From NCBI RefSeq assembly GCF_001449115.1, contig NZ_LAIJ01000012.1, forward strand, positions 548,947 to 612,946: 64,000 nucleotides of DNA, written 5' to 3'. Under the pieces are notes generated by a model that searched no databases, was not told where the DNA came from, and saw nothing but the letters and a program-made list of their open reading frames with translations. Both the position numbers and the translations under genes were made by a program. Positions 33,306-42,712 of the stretch are shown one piece after another (within the stretch, counting starts at the first letter, position 1; the number at the start of each line of letters is the position of its first letter). This stretch comes from Occallatibacter gabretensis (lineage in GTDB: Bacteria; Acidobacteriota; Terriglobia; Terriglobales; Acidobacteriaceae).

Positions 33306-34370
33306 TTAGTGCTCAAGAATCTTTTCAAAGTACGCCAGCGCTCGCGGATCATGCGTCTGCCCAAGCCAGAAGATTGCTTCCTTGCGAACCGCAGGATTGG
33401 AATTGGTCTGCGCCACCTGCAGCAGCTCCGGTACTGCCTGATCCTTCGGCAGCTGGCTCAGCGCAAACACAGCCTTCTTCTTCACTGCAACCTCAGGATC
33501 GTTCGCTACTGCATCTTTTAAAGTGCCGATGGCCTTCGCCCCCGCCTTTTGTCCTACCCAGAAAATCGCCTCTTCACGAACGCGTGTATCGGAATCAGAC
33601 TTCGCCATCCGGATCATGTCGTCAATCGCTGCAGGATCGTGATTTACCGATAAATCGAAGGCCAGCTTGTTGCGGAACTCCGGATCGCCATCGCTCGTCA
33701 GCTTCTCCAGGGCCAGCAGTCCATCGTGTCCACGCTCCGCGCCCAGCCAGAACGCCGCTTTCTCCCGCAGCCACATCGGATTCGACGAAGACGCGAATCC
33801 AGCAAGCACCGTCGTCGCCTTACCGGACTCATGCATGGCAATCGTCGCCAACGCCTGATCCGTGAGCCTCTTGTTATTCTCCCCAGTCACCAGGCTCGCA
33901 AGCCACGCAACGCTCTCCTCCGCGCCAATCCCCGTCAGCCATGTGAACGACAAGCCTCCGGCATCCAGCCCGCAACCAGTGCCGACAAAACGAAACCTGT
34001 CGATCGCACCATGATCAATCCGTATCAAAACGTCAATCTTCGTCACCGGCGCATTTTCCGCGCTGGAAGACCGGTACACGTTCTCGGAACCTTCTAGTTG
34101 ATAAACACCGCAGCATCCATCGTCCATCCCCGATCGCGTGTCGCCTGAACATGAAGAGAAATGAGATCCCGTGAGAGCTGCCACTTCATAGCCAAGCCAG
34201 AGCGGTCCATTTTCATGCTGAAATCGCCCTACCGTCGCGGACAATGCTCCGCCGGCCTGCTCCGTGTGAAACTGCGCGTTCACTACCTTCGGTGCCTGCT
34301 GCGCTGCCGCCATTACGGACACGCCGAGCACGGTCGCCAAAAACCAGTTCTGTCTCAAATTCTGTCTCAT
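33306..34370 (-). CDS. Secreted HEAT-repeat protein
   Basis: 354 residues with a signal peptide (MRQNLRQNWFLATVLGVSVM, cleavage near AAAQQ). The first half has a Cys-containing segment (SSCSGDTRSGMDDGCCG) that may hold disulfides; the second half has regular HEAT/PBS-lyase-like repeats (VREEAIFWVGQKAGAKAIGT, VRKEAIFWLGQTHDPRALAY). It is the last gene of the ECF sigma operon, 14 bp after another HEAT protein. Probably a periplasmic scaffold in the regulated stress response. Confidence 0.75.
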   Translation of the reverse strand: MRQNLRQNWFLATVLGVSVMAAAQQAPKVVNAQFHTEQAGGALSATVGRFQHENGPLWLGYEVAALTGSHFSSCSGDTRSGMDDGCCGVYQLEGSENVYRSSSAENAPVTKIDVLIRIDHGAIDRFRFVGTGCGLDAGGLSFTWLTGIGAEESVAWLASLVTGENNKRLTDQALATIAMHESGKATTVLAGFASSSNPMWLREKAAFWLGAERGHDGLLALEKLTSDGDPEFRNKLAFDLSVNHDPAAIDDMIRMAKSDSDTRVREEAIFWVGQKAGAKAIGTLKDAVANDPEVAVKKKAVFALSQLPKDQAVPELLQVAQTNSNPAVRKEAIFWLGQTHDPRALAYFEKILEH

Positions 34371-34384
34371 GGGACTCCTCTCTA

Positions 34385-35635
34385 CTACTTGTTGAGAATC
34401 TCCAGCATGTAATCCGTAGCTTCCTGGCTATGGATCAAGCTCAACTGCTGCACCAGGTACTGCTTCATGTTCATGTCTTTTTCCGCGCGTGCCAGCGCCA
34501 CCAGATCGTGTGCATCATTGGCCAGAAACAACGCCTGCGCGGCAGCTTTTTTCGTTTCCGCATCGGAGTTCTTCTGGTAGATAGCCACCAGCGCCGGAGC
34601 CACAGACATCCCGCCGGAGATCCCAAGATTGCGGATTGCCTTACGCCGCAACTCCGCATCCTGTTCCGACTGCGAAATCTCAGACAGCGCTGCCACGCCA
34701 TCGTGACCGCTCGCAATCAGCGCATTAATAATGTCCGCCTTGGTTTCTGCATTGCTCGTCGCTCGATACAGCCCCTGCAGATCCTGTACAGCGCCCATCG
34801 CTCCCAGCGTACGAACTGCCGTCTTCGCCAGGTCAGGGTTCGTCTCCTGGCGCGCCGCCTCCAGCACCTTCGACGGATCTCCTGTGATGAGATACGCCTG
34901 CAGAATCGCCTTCTTCACCCGCGCATCGCTCGTCTGCTTGTAGAGATTCGCCAACATTTCATTTGCGCGCTTTCCCTGCGCAGCCGCAATCGTCTGAATC
35001 GCATGGATCTGCAGCTCTGGTCCCGATTGGCCTTGAGCCACCTTGCTGATCACCGCCTCGGCCTGCGGCGAGTGGCTCTCCGCCAGCACAAACAGCGCGC
35101 GTTTCTTCAGCTCTTCCGATTGATTGCCCGCCAGAATCTTCTCAAGTATCGGCACTGCCTGCGCCGGGTCCTGCTCCATCAGCGCATTCACCGCCAGCAA
35201 TTTGAGATTCTGGTCCGGCTCCCCCTGCGGTGACACCGGCTCGCCGCTCTTGCCGCGAATCTCAATCTCCAGTGCGCCGCACTCCTCAATCCACCGGCTC
35301 TTCGGATACAGCTTGCGCAGTTCTCCGCACGTGCTCAGCGCATTCGCCGATTGCCCTTCCTTGTTCTCCGCATACGCCTTCCAGTAGAGCGCACCTTCCG
35401 CATGCTCGCCATGCATCTTCACCACGCGATCAAACAAGCCCACCGCATCCTGCCAACGGCTCTCGTTCACCGCGCGCGTCCCATCGGCATACAGACTCGC
35501 TTCGTCTGCACTCCCCGCACCCGCAGTCACCCAGCTCAATACAGGCGAATACCCCGGCTCAGCCGCGAGCAGATGCCACGGCGCAACCGTAAACGCTGCT
35601 GCGAAAAAAATAACTACTGCCCTTTTTGCTTTCAT
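34385..35635 (-). CDS. Secreted TPR/HEAT-repeat protein
   Basis: 416 residues; signal peptide VVIFFAAAFTVAPWHLLAAE. A TPR-like part (ESRWQDAVGLFDRVVKMHGE, ALYWKAYAENKEGQSANAL) is followed by about eight HEAT-like repeats with the recurring SEEL..RALFVLAES and DAETKKAAAQALF patterns. The start codon sits at the stop codon of the anti-sigma gene (shared base at 35635). It is the third gene of the ECF operon and resembles the next gene in its repeats, suggesting duplication. Confidence 0.75.
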   Translation of the reverse strand: MKAKRAVVIFFAAAFTVAPWHLLAAEPGYSPVLSWVTAGAGSADEASLYADGTRAVNESRWQDAVGLFDRVVKMHGEHAEGALYWKAYAENKEGQSANALSTCGELRKLYPKSRWIEECGALEIEIRGKSGEPVSPQGEPDQNLKLLAVNALMEQDPAQAVPILEKILAGNQSEELKKRALFVLAESHSPQAEAVISKVAQGQSGPELQIHAIQTIAAAQGKRANEMLANLYKQTSDARVKKAILQAYLITGDPSKVLEAARQETNPDLAKTAVRTLGAMGAVQDLQGLYRATSNAETKADIINALIASGHDGVAALSEISQSEQDAELRRKAIRNLGISGGMSVAPALVAIYQKNSDAETKKAAAQALFLANDAHDLVALARAEKDMNMKQYLVQQLSLIHSQEATDYMLEILNK

Positions 35636-36408
35636 TAGATCGATGCTCCTCTTCCCGAATTCGTCTTGTTGCCCTGATCCGTCGTCCGTGTTTTCAGCAC
35701 ACGAATCTCGAACAAAATTCCCTGCGTATTCATCTCGCTGCGCACCCGTTGCAGATCTTCGGCCGTTAAATTCGGATCGTTCGCAATCTCTGCCAGCACG
35801 CCTTCCAGCCGGTCCAACGCACCCGCCAGCGCAGGGTCTTTCGCATGTTTCGCCGTCGTGCGATACAGCCGATTCGACACCAGCAACTCTCGCGCCTCCG
35901 ACTGCAGCTGTGCATTCTCCACGTGATCCTGCGAATCCGCATGCTCCAGCGCCACCAGCAACCGCTCCGTCCTGTCCAGGTGGTCCGTCAACACCACAAC
36001 CACTGTCGGCTGCGTTGTCTGCGGATTCTTATTACCCGCAGAGTTCTCCGTCTTCGCCGTAATCCGCTCCCAATAACGCCCGCCTGCAAAAGCAACGGCC
36101 AGCAGCATCGCACAGCCCAGCGCCAGCGTCGCAGCCTTCCACCCAGTCCATCCAGACAAGCTCCATCCAAACCATCCACGCGCCTTCTTCTCGTAAGGAA
36201 TCAGCCGCGGCTCAAGCGCCTGCCACACTCGCTCGCCATACTGCGCGTCTTTCGCAGGAACCACTACCGGACTCATCGCGTCCAGGCTCTGCGTCAGCTC
36301 CGCATACTGAGCCGCACACTCCCGGCAAGCCTTCACATGCGCCGACGCATCACCTTCACCCTCGCCGTAATACAACTCAACCATCGCTTCTTCGCTCAAG
36401 TGCTTCAT
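35635..36408 (-). CDS. Anti-sigma factor with ZAS zinc-finger domain
   Basis: 257 residues. The N-terminus has the zinc-binding anti-sigma motif (H..., then CRECAAQYAEL: Hx3CxxC type in AHVKACRECA). One membrane helix lies at about residues 90-110 (WKAATLALGCAMLLAVAFAGG), followed by a periplasmic helical domain. It overlaps the sigma factor gene by 4 bp, so it should hold that sigma factor inactive at the membrane until a signal releases it. Confidence 0.88.
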   Translation of the reverse strand: MKHLSEEAMVELYYGEGEGDASAHVKACRECAAQYAELTQSLDAMSPVVVPAKDAQYGERVWQALEPRLIPYEKKARGWFGWSLSGWTGWKAATLALGCAMLLAVAFAGGRYWERITAKTENSAGNKNPQTTQPTVVVVLTDHLDRTERLLVALEHADSQDHVENAQLQSEARELLVSNRLYRTTAKHAKDPALAGALDRLEGVLAEIANDPNLTAEDLQRVRSEMNTQGILFEIRVLKTRTTDQGNKTNSGRGASI

Positions 36409-36977
36409 GCCATCCCCCGCAGCGGCGCAAGCTCTCGCCGCAACTTCTGCACTGCGCGAAACACCGCATTCTTCGCCGCATTCGGCGCAATCCCCAACAC
36501 TTCTGCAATCTCGCTCACCGATCGATCCTCATGATGCCGCAGCACAAACGCGGTCTTCTCCGTCGGCGTCAGCCGCTGCATCGCTCTCTCCTGCACTGCG
36601 CTGATCTCGCGGCTCAGTAGCGCCCGCTCCGGGTCTGCGTCCTGCGTCTCCACCTGTACCGTCTTCTCTTCCGGATCGCTCTCGTCGCCCGCTCGATACT
36701 CAGCCTCAATACCCGGCCGCTTGATCCGATCCAGCGCGCAATTCACAGCAATCCGGTACACCCACGTCCCGAAACTCGCACGCTGCTGAAAGCTCTCCAG
36801 CCGCTGATACCCGCGCAAAAACGCCTCTTGCACAATCTCCTCCGCATCGGCTTCATTGCCCATCATGCGGAACGCCACTCGAAACACACTTCCACTGTGA
36901 GCGTGCACCAGCGCACCGTACGCTTCCTTGTCTCCGGCCAGCACCGCCCGGACAATCGAGTGATCGTTCTCTTGCAT
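36405..36977 (-). CDS. ECF RNA polymerase sigma factor
   Basis: 190 residues. Region 2 is visible (FRVAFRMMGNEADAEEIVQEAFLRGYQRLESFQQRASFGTWVYRIAVN) and region 4 (LTPTEKTAFVLRHHEDRSVSEIAEVLGIAPNAAKNAVFRAVQKLRREL). The length and the gene order with a downstream zinc-finger anti-sigma factor are typical of RpoE-like group sigma factors. It heads a four-gene operon with two secreted HEAT proteins, which are likely part of its regulon or sensing machinery. Confidence 0.92.
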   Translation of the reverse strand: MQENDHSIVRAVLAGDKEAYGALVHAHSGSVFRVAFRMMGNEADAEEIVQEAFLRGYQRLESFQQRASFGTWVYRIAVNCALDRIKRPGIEAEYRAGDESDPEEKTVQVETQDADPERALLSREISAVQERAMQRLTPTEKTAFVLRHHEDRSVSEIAEVLGIAPNAAKNAVFRAVQKLRRELAPLRGMA

Positions 36978-37036
36978 TCAGCGCCTTAGACAGAGAATCC
37001 GTTTCGCGGTTAGGAGATTATTTTCCTCCCACTCCG

Positions 37037-37831
37037 TCAAGCCTTCGAGACCCGTTCCACCCAGGCTTTCGGAGTAAACCCAAACATCCTGCGAAATGCC
37101 GCAACAAACGCGCTCGGCTGGTTGTAGCCCACTGAAAAAGCAACCTGCTTCACAGAGTCACCCGCCAGCAGAAGCTCCACAGCTCTGGTCAATCGCGCCT
37201 GCCGCCGCCATGAATCCACATCCACACCAACATCCTTGCTGAAAAGCCTCTGTAGCGTTCTGGCACTCACGCCAACTTCGCCGCACAGCGTCTCAAGCGA
37301 AGGCGACTGAGGCAGACTATCCAAAATCCGCATCGCCACAGCCAGCGCACGCGACTCCCGAGGCAGTCTTGTCTCAGTAGGAATCGGAGTCGCCCGCCCT
37401 ATGTGCAGAACCGTCAGATCGCGCAACGCGCAATGCTCATGCATCCGCAAACGCAGTTTGCCAATCCGCACTGTCTCCACAACCAGCTCTCTCAAGAGAG
37501 GAGACACGGACAATACAGCGCAACTCGAGTCCGCTCGTTGAACCAGACCAGGGCGGAGGTAGAGCGTCCGCATGGAAACCACAGCAGGCATGCGAATGCG
37601 ATGGCGCACGCGAGCAGGAACCCAAAGAGCAAAGCTCGGCGGAATCAGCCACAGGCTCTGGTCAGAATGGACTTCCATCACGCCACGCGTCGCGTAAATA
37701 AACTGATCGGAGCCATGCGCATGTTCCGGAATCAGAAAACCCGAGGGATACTCATAAGCCAGCGTGGCAATCGAAACACCGCGCCCAGGATCAAAATCTC
37801 GAATAATGTGCCCCTGTCGCATAAACGACAT
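37037..37831 (-). CDS. AraC-family transcription regulator
   Basis: 264 residues. An N-terminal cupin-like sensor (FLIPEHAHGSDQFIYATRGVMEVHSDQSLWLIPPSFALWVPARVRH) and two C-terminal helix-turn-helix motifs (LCGEVGVSARTLQRLFSKDVGVDVDSWRRQARL and KQVAFSVGYNQPSAFVAAFRRMFGFTPK). It is divergent from the glyoxalase gene at 37888 and may regulate it. Effector unknown. Confidence 0.9.
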   Translation of the reverse strand: MSFMRQGHIIRDFDPGRGVSIATLAYEYPSGFLIPEHAHGSDQFIYATRGVMEVHSDQSLWLIPPSFALWVPARVRHRIRMPAVVSMRTLYLRPGLVQRADSSCAVLSVSPLLRELVVETVRIGKLRLRMHEHCALRDLTVLHIGRATPIPTETRLPRESRALAVAMRILDSLPQSPSLETLCGEVGVSARTLQRLFSKDVGVDVDSWRRQARLTRAVELLLAGDSVKQVAFSVGYNQPSAFVAAFRRMFGFTPKAWVERVSKA

Positions 37832-37887
37832 CTTATGTCGTAATAACTAGCTTGCGCCACAACCCGTGATCGGTGGAATATCGATTC

Positions 37888-38298
37888 ATGACCAAAACGA
37901 TGGCGTTAGCTAAATACAAAATCATCGCGTTTGCCACAATCGTCGACGTCGAGCGGGCAAAGCACTTCTATCGCGATACGCTGGGATTGACGCTTGTCAG
38001 CGAAGAGCCACCGTTTGCGCTGGTCTTCGACGCAAACGGCATCATGATCCGCCTAGGAATGGCGAAAGAACTGCCCAAGGCGCACGGAACGGTCCTCGGC
38101 TGGCAGGTTTCTGAGATTGAAGTCGCAGCGCGTGACCTCATTGCCTGCGGCATACAGTTCGAGCGATTTGAAGGCCTCAAACAGGACGAGCAAGGAATCT
38201 GGACCTCGCCAACCGGCGCAAGGGTCGCATGGTTTCGAGACCCGGACGGAAATATCCTAAGCATCTCCGAACATCCGGAAACTGAAACCACTCCATAA
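37888..38298 (+). CDS. Glyoxalase/VOC superfamily protein
   Basis: 136 residues starting MTKTMALAKYKIIAFATIVD. The VOC fold signature appears as VERAKHFYRDTLGLTLVSEEPPFALVF and ARVAWFRDPDGNILSISEHPE, including the final metal-ligand Glu region. Such proteins act as glyoxalases, dioxygenases or resistance proteins; which one cannot be told. It is divergent from an AraC regulator, with about 56 bp between the starts. Confidence 0.85.
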   Translation: MTKTMALAKYKIIAFATIVDVERAKHFYRDTLGLTLVSEEPPFALVFDANGIMIRLGMAKELPKAHGTVLGWQVSEIEVAARDLIACGIQFERFEGLKQDEQGIWTSPTGARVAWFRDPDGNILSISEHPETETTP

Positions 38299-38344
38299 AG
38301 CTCTTCTGAGCTTGCATTCAAAACAATTCAGAATCTCCTGTTGC

Positions 38345-38358
38345 TTTCCAAAAGGAAA
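38345..38358. promoter_or_regulatory. TTTCCAAAAGGAAA palindrome upstream of padR
   Basis: A perfect 5-bp inverted repeat around AAAA, 42 bp before the padR start, with a related half (CCTGTTGGAAACC) closer to the gene. PadR repressors usually bind such palindromes in their own promoters; inferred. Confidence 0.45.
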
Positions 38359-38399
38359 CATGGCATTATTCCTGTTGGAAACCTAGAGGTCGATTCGCA

Positions 38400-38747
38400 A
38401 TGAAGGAAAAGCCCGATGTTCTGCAAGGAACACTCGCACTAATGGTCCTCAAAACATTGGACCTCCTTGGGCCGCAGCACGGCTACGGTATCGCCCGGCG
38501 CATCGAGCAGATCAGCGGAGATATTCTGGCCGTGAATCAGGGCACGCTGTACCCCTTGCTGCTCAAGCTCGAGCATGAAGGCTCCATCGCTTCCGAATGG
38601 GGCGCATCGGACAACAATCGCCGCGCGCGCTTCTATAGCCTTACCGGAGCCGGCCGCAAGCAGCTGAAGGCTGAAACCCGCGATTGGGAACAAACCGCGG
38701 CAATCATCGCACGCTTCTTCAATGTCAAAGCGGAGGATCTCTCATGA
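38400..38747 (+). CDS. padR: PadR-family transcription regulator
   Basis: 115 residues, start after AGAGG. The sequence VLQGTLALMVLKTLDLLGPQHGYGIARRIEQ, then LAVNQGTLYPLLLKLEHEGSI and RARFYSLTGAGRKQLKAE, is diagnostic of PadR winged-helix repressors of the ADOP-associated type. Its stop overlaps the start of the ADOP permease by 4 bp, a very common acidobacterial pair, so it probably represses that operon. Confidence 0.92.
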   Translation: MKEKPDVLQGTLALMVLKTLDLLGPQHGYGIARRIEQISGDILAVNQGTLYPLLLKLEHEGSIASEWGASDNNRRARFYSLTGAGRKQLKAETRDWEQTAAIIARFFNVKAEDLS

Positions 38748-41479
38748 AATTCCTGCGACGCTTCTTCATACGCCTGTCGAATCTCGCTGCAGGGCAGAGT
38801 GCCGACCAACGCCTGCAGGAAGAAATCGCCGAACATCTCGCGTTCCAGACTGAGGAGAATCTGCGCGCCGGAATGTCGCCGGCCGAGGCGCGGCGGCAAG
38901 CTGCGCTCAAGCTTGGCTCGTCCCAGGCGATACGAGAACACCATCACGCCGAGCAAAGTCTTCCCTTCATCGAGAATCTGTTCTTTGACCTGAGGTACGC
39001 AGTTCGCATGCTACTGAGATCTCCTGGATTCGCTTTGATTGCGATCTCCACAATCGCACTGGGCATCGGAGCCACTACCGCGATCTACAGCGTGATTGAC
39101 GCCACGCTGATGCACCCTTTGCCATATCCAAACCCTGCCGAGCTGGTGCGCATTCAGAACGATCTTCCCGGCGTTGGCGCGCAGGACGTCGGCATCTCCG
39201 TGCCTGAGTGGAGAGATCTTGAGAGTTCCGGAATATTCCAGTCCGTCTCCGTTTCCGGTGCTGGCGCGGACGTGAACCTCACCGGCAGTGCACAGCCCGA
39301 GCGTCTCAGTTACAAGCATGTTACGCCGAATTACTTCGCGGTCTTCGGTATAGAAGCGCAGTTAGGTCGCACATTCGATCCACACGATGCCACTCCCGGA
39401 TTCAACCTGGAGGCCGTAATCAGCGACGGGCTCTGGAAAAGAGAATTCGGAGCCGATTCGCACATTATCGGCAAAGCTCTGCTCCTGGACAACGACGAGT
39501 ATCACGTTGTGGGTGTCATGCCGCCTGGTTTTCGCGATCTGGGCTCAACCAGCGAGGAGAGGAATACCGAAGTGTGGCTGGGAGCCGGCATGGCCGGCCT
39601 GCCGTTTCCGCCTCCGCTGCGCGGTACACGTCTGCAGAGTCGAACGGTTGCGCGCCTGAAGCCCGGTCTTTCGATTGTCGCCGCGCAGAGTCACCTCGAT
39701 GCACTGGTTCGATCGCTGAAAAAGCAATATCCGGCGGAGTATCCGGCACAAGCCGCATGGGCTGTGCGCCTGACTTCGCTCAGTGAAAGCGTGGTCGGCA
39801 GTGTTCGCCAATCTCTCATTTTGCTTTTCGGCGCAGTAGGATTGGTCCTGCTCATCAGTTGCGTCAACGTCGCCAATCTTTTGCTTGCCAGGGCCAGTTT
39901 GCGAGGCCGTGAGATCGCGGTCCGCCAGGCTCTGGGGGCGCAAAGAACGCGGCTCATCCGCCAGTTCCTCGTCGAGAGCCTGCTGCTCTTCCTGCTTGGC
40001 GGTATCGCCGGTTTCGCGATCCTCTTCTGCACGCAGCATTTCCTGCTGCTGCTTGTTCCAGAGAGCCTTCCGCACATGAACGAGATATCGATCAACTGGG
40101 GCGTGCTTGCGTTCGCTCTCGCCGTCTCTGTCGCAGCCGGAACCGTATTTGGGCTTGCTCCCGCATGGCTCATAAGCCGCTTTGATTTGATCAGTACGCT
40201 TCGGCAGGAAGGACGCGGCTCCAGCGGCTCGCGGGAACGTTCGCGCGCCCGCCAGATACTGGTCGTCAGCGAATTGGCGCTCTCCCTGGTGCTCATGGTC
40301 GCCGCGGGCCTTCTGCTGCGCAGTTTTTGGGATTTGTTCCAGGTGCAGCCGGGCTTTAATCCTGACCGCGTTACTGCCATTCAGACCTGGCTGCCGGGGC
40401 CGAACGATCCCGCTACGGATATCTACCGAACCGCGACGCAGGAATCGATCTTGCTGCACGAGATTCTTCGCCGCAGCCGGACCCTGCCGGGCGTAGAGGA
40501 AGCGGCCATAGGGGATGTGGCCGCGTTTCCCCTGGGACACAGCCATCCTCGCCCTTTGCCATTGATCCGTGAAGGCATCGAAACAATGGACAATCAGGCT
40601 CCTGTGATCGATGGTCTCATCGTTTCGCCCGAATACTTCCACGTGTTGGGCATGCCGCTGTTGCGCGGACGCCTTTTCAGCGACCAGGACATTGAGGATA
40701 CGCCCCAGGTTGCGGTCATCAATCAGGCCGCGGCACGCATGTACTGGCCAGGCAAAGATGGGAAGGGCGAGGACCCTGTGGGCAAACGCGTCCGTTTGCA
40801 CTTGGATGCGCGCGAGCCATTGAACTCTGCCAGGTCAGCCTGGACTACGATCGTCGGCGTAATTGCGGATGCCCGCACGGAATCGTTGGCGGACGCGGCA
40901 ATTCCGCAGATCTACCGCAGCGTCTACCAGCACCCCGCCAAAGACCTGGACGTTTTTCTTCGCGGACAACTCGAGCCAGGCGCCATCCTCGCGCAGGAGC
41001 GAAGTCAGATCCAGTCCATTGATGCCCAACTTCCCGTCTTCCATGCGGAGACCCTGGATAACGTGCTCTCCGAATCGCTTTCCGTGAAGCGATTCTCGAT
41101 GGAAATGGTGGCATTTTTTGCGGCCACCGCGTTGCTTCTCGCCGGGCTTGGAATCTACGGGACTATTTCCTATGTTGTGAATGAACAAAGGCGTGAGATA
41201 GCCATTCGCCTCGCATTGGGAGCTCAAAAAGGCGCTATCCTCACGATGATTCTGCGCCGGGGACTCGGTCTGGTCGCCGCTGGCGCGGGGCTGGGTGTGG
41301 TCGGCGCGCTCATCGTCTCTCACCTCATGGCTGGACTGCTCTTCGGTGTGTCGCCTAACGACCTGACAACCTTCGCCGGCGTCACCTTGGTACTGACCAC
41401 TGTCGCGCTCGCCGCCAGCTATATCCCGGCTCTCCGCGCCATGCGCCTCGATCCAATCACGACACTCCACTCCGAATGA
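38744..41479 (+). CDS. ADOP-type FtsX/MacB permease
   Basis: 911 residues starting MKFLRRFFIRLSNLAAGQSA, coupled by ATGA to padR. An N-terminal soluble domain (EIAEHLAFQTEENLRAGMSPAEARRQAALKLG) typical of padR-linked ADOP proteins precedes two MacB-PCD/FtsX units, ending PALRAMRLDPITTLHSE. Compared with the 30527-33094 paralogue, it has this extra domain. No ATPase neighbour. Role unknown. Confidence 0.9.
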   Translation: MKFLRRFFIRLSNLAAGQSADQRLQEEIAEHLAFQTEENLRAGMSPAEARRQAALKLGSSQAIREHHHAEQSLPFIENLFFDLRYAVRMLLRSPGFALIAISTIALGIGATTAIYSVIDATLMHPLPYPNPAELVRIQNDLPGVGAQDVGISVPEWRDLESSGIFQSVSVSGAGADVNLTGSAQPERLSYKHVTPNYFAVFGIEAQLGRTFDPHDATPGFNLEAVISDGLWKREFGADSHIIGKALLLDNDEYHVVGVMPPGFRDLGSTSEERNTEVWLGAGMAGLPFPPPLRGTRLQSRTVARLKPGLSIVAAQSHLDALVRSLKKQYPAEYPAQAAWAVRLTSLSESVVGSVRQSLILLFGAVGLVLLISCVNVANLLLARASLRGREIAVRQALGAQRTRLIRQFLVESLLLFLLGGIAGFAILFCTQHFLLLLVPESLPHMNEISINWGVLAFALAVSVAAGTVFGLAPAWLISRFDLISTLRQEGRGSSGSRERSRARQILVVSELALSLVLMVAAGLLLRSFWDLFQVQPGFNPDRVTAIQTWLPGPNDPATDIYRTATQESILLHEILRRSRTLPGVEEAAIGDVAAFPLGHSHPRPLPLIREGIETMDNQAPVIDGLIVSPEYFHVLGMPLLRGRLFSDQDIEDTPQVAVINQAAARMYWPGKDGKGEDPVGKRVRLHLDAREPLNSARSAWTTIVGVIADARTESLADAAIPQIYRSVYQHPAKDLDVFLRGQLEPGAILAQERSQIQSIDAQLPVFHAETLDNVLSESLSVKRFSMEMVAFFAATALLLAGLGIYGTISYVVNEQRREIAIRLALGAQKGAILTMILRRGLGLVAAGAGLGVVGALIVSHLMAGLLFGVSPNDLTTFAGVTLVLTTVALAASYIPALRAMRLDPITTLHSE

Positions 41480-41516
41480 GTTCCTGGCGCGCGGAGCCTA
41501 TGCAAAACTTTCTTAA

Positions 41517-41755
41517 AATAGTTTGCATAAAATAACGGCCCCTTGTGCCAGACTCATAATTAGCAGAGAAACAGCCACGGCCTGAACCGATCTGGTTCAG
41601 GCCGTGGCTGTTTTGGGGAGGGGACGGGACCCCTCCCCCACCCCCTCTGCACCAGAATGTGTGCAAATATGCCTCCGGGCCTTTAAGAACAGAAGAGCGC
41701 AACTGCACAGTTCTGCAATGAAGATCGCATAAAGATTCGTGCAGAAGCTGTGGAA
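41517..41755 (+). repeat. Dispersed intergenic repeat, copy A
   Basis: About 240 bp similar to the complement of 59358-59567. Shared blocks include AGTTTGCNTAAAATNACG, CACTCATAATNAGCAG-like sequence, a terminator-like hairpin, CCCCCACCCCCT, CCACCAGAAT-like and AACTGCACAG, then a AATGAAGA...GCATAAAGAT end. It fills most of the gap 41480-41887, which has no gene. Confidence 0.65.
41571..41614 (+). terminator. Terminator after ADOP gene
   Basis: ACAGCCACGGCCTGAACC pairs perfectly with its complement across GATCT and is followed by TTTT. It lies inside the dispersed repeat and about 90 bp after the permease stop. Confidence 0.8.
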
Positions 41756-41887
41756 GTGCCATCAAATAACACAAAATAAAATACTTATAAACCAACCCCG
41801 CACAGGATGCCTCACAAAAGCGTCCGAAATCGAACAGTTCGCTTCAGCCCGGCCATATACAATCCGTCCTGAAGCGAGGAAGCCCTT

Positions 41888-42679
41888 ATGTCTCTTGCAG
41901 TTCTGCCACTTCCGATTCTCGTCATCATCATCATCATTGCCCTTTACCTCTTCAATTCCATCAAGATCCTCCGCGACTACGAGCGCGCCGTCATCTTCCG
42001 CCTCGGCCGCGCTCTTCCCGTGCCCAAAGGCCCCGGTGTCACCCTCGTCTTCCGCCCCTTTGACCAGATGGTCCGCATCTCTCTCCGCCAGGAGGTCCTG
42101 GAAGTTCCACCGCAGGACGTCATCACCCGCGACAACGTCACCATCAAGGTCAACGCCGTCGTCACGCTCTACGTCCTCGATCCCAATCTCGCCGCCATCA
42201 AGGTAGCCAACTACGTCTACCAGACTTCGCAATTCGCCCAGACCACGCTTCGCTCCGTCCTCGGCGAAGTCGAGTTGGATGAGCTACTTAGCCACCGCGA
42301 CAAACTCAACCTCAAAATCCAGACCATCATTGACCAGCGCACAGAACCCTTCGGCGTCAAAGTCACTTCAGTCGAAGTCAAACAGGTGGACCTGCCCGAG
42401 CAAATGCTCCGCGCCATGGCCAAGCAGGCCGAAGCCGAGCGTGAAAAGCGCTCCAAAATCATTCACGCTGAAGGCGAATTCAACGCCGCGCAAAAGCTCG
42501 TCGATGCCGCCGCGCTTCTCGCTACACAGCCCATGACCCTGCAGCTCCGCTATCTGCAGACGCTCTCTGAAATCGGCGTCGAAAAGAACACCACCATCGT
42601 CTTCCCTCTGCCCTTGGAGCTCCTCAGCCTGCTCAACAAGGTGGGCGAAGCCGCTGCAAAGCCTGCGGAGAGGTTGTAG
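41888..42679 (+). CDS. Slipin (SPFH/band 7 stomatin-like protein)
   Basis: 263 residues after GAGGAAG. One N-terminal membrane hairpin (LAVLPLPILVIIIIIALYLF) is followed by the SPFH domain (LRDYERAVIFRLGRALPVPKGPGVTLVFRPFDQMVRISLR, ITRDNVTIKVNAVVTLYV) and a coiled-coil/oligomerisation region (AEAEREKRSKIIHAEGEFNAAQKL). Slipins form membrane microdomain rings and are partners of long NfeD proteases; here nfeD is 15 kb away. Confidence 0.9.
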   Translation: MSLAVLPLPILVIIIIIALYLFNSIKILRDYERAVIFRLGRALPVPKGPGVTLVFRPFDQMVRISLRQEVLEVPPQDVITRDNVTIKVNAVVTLYVLDPNLAAIKVANYVYQTSQFAQTTLRSVLGEVELDELLSHRDKLNLKIQTIIDQRTEPFGVKVTSVEVKQVDLPEQMLRAMAKQAEAEREKRSKIIHAEGEFNAAQKLVDAAALLATQPMTLQLRYLQTLSEIGVEKNTTIVFPLPLELLSLLNKVGEAAAKPAERL

Positions 42680-42712
42680 ACAAAATCCGCGACTTCGCAT
42701 CCAACACAATGT

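Noticed and set aside
39545..40801. 418-codon leftward ORF
   Set aside because: It is antisense to the intact, well-recognised ADOP permease at 38744-41479; long antisense frames are expected in GC-rich genes.
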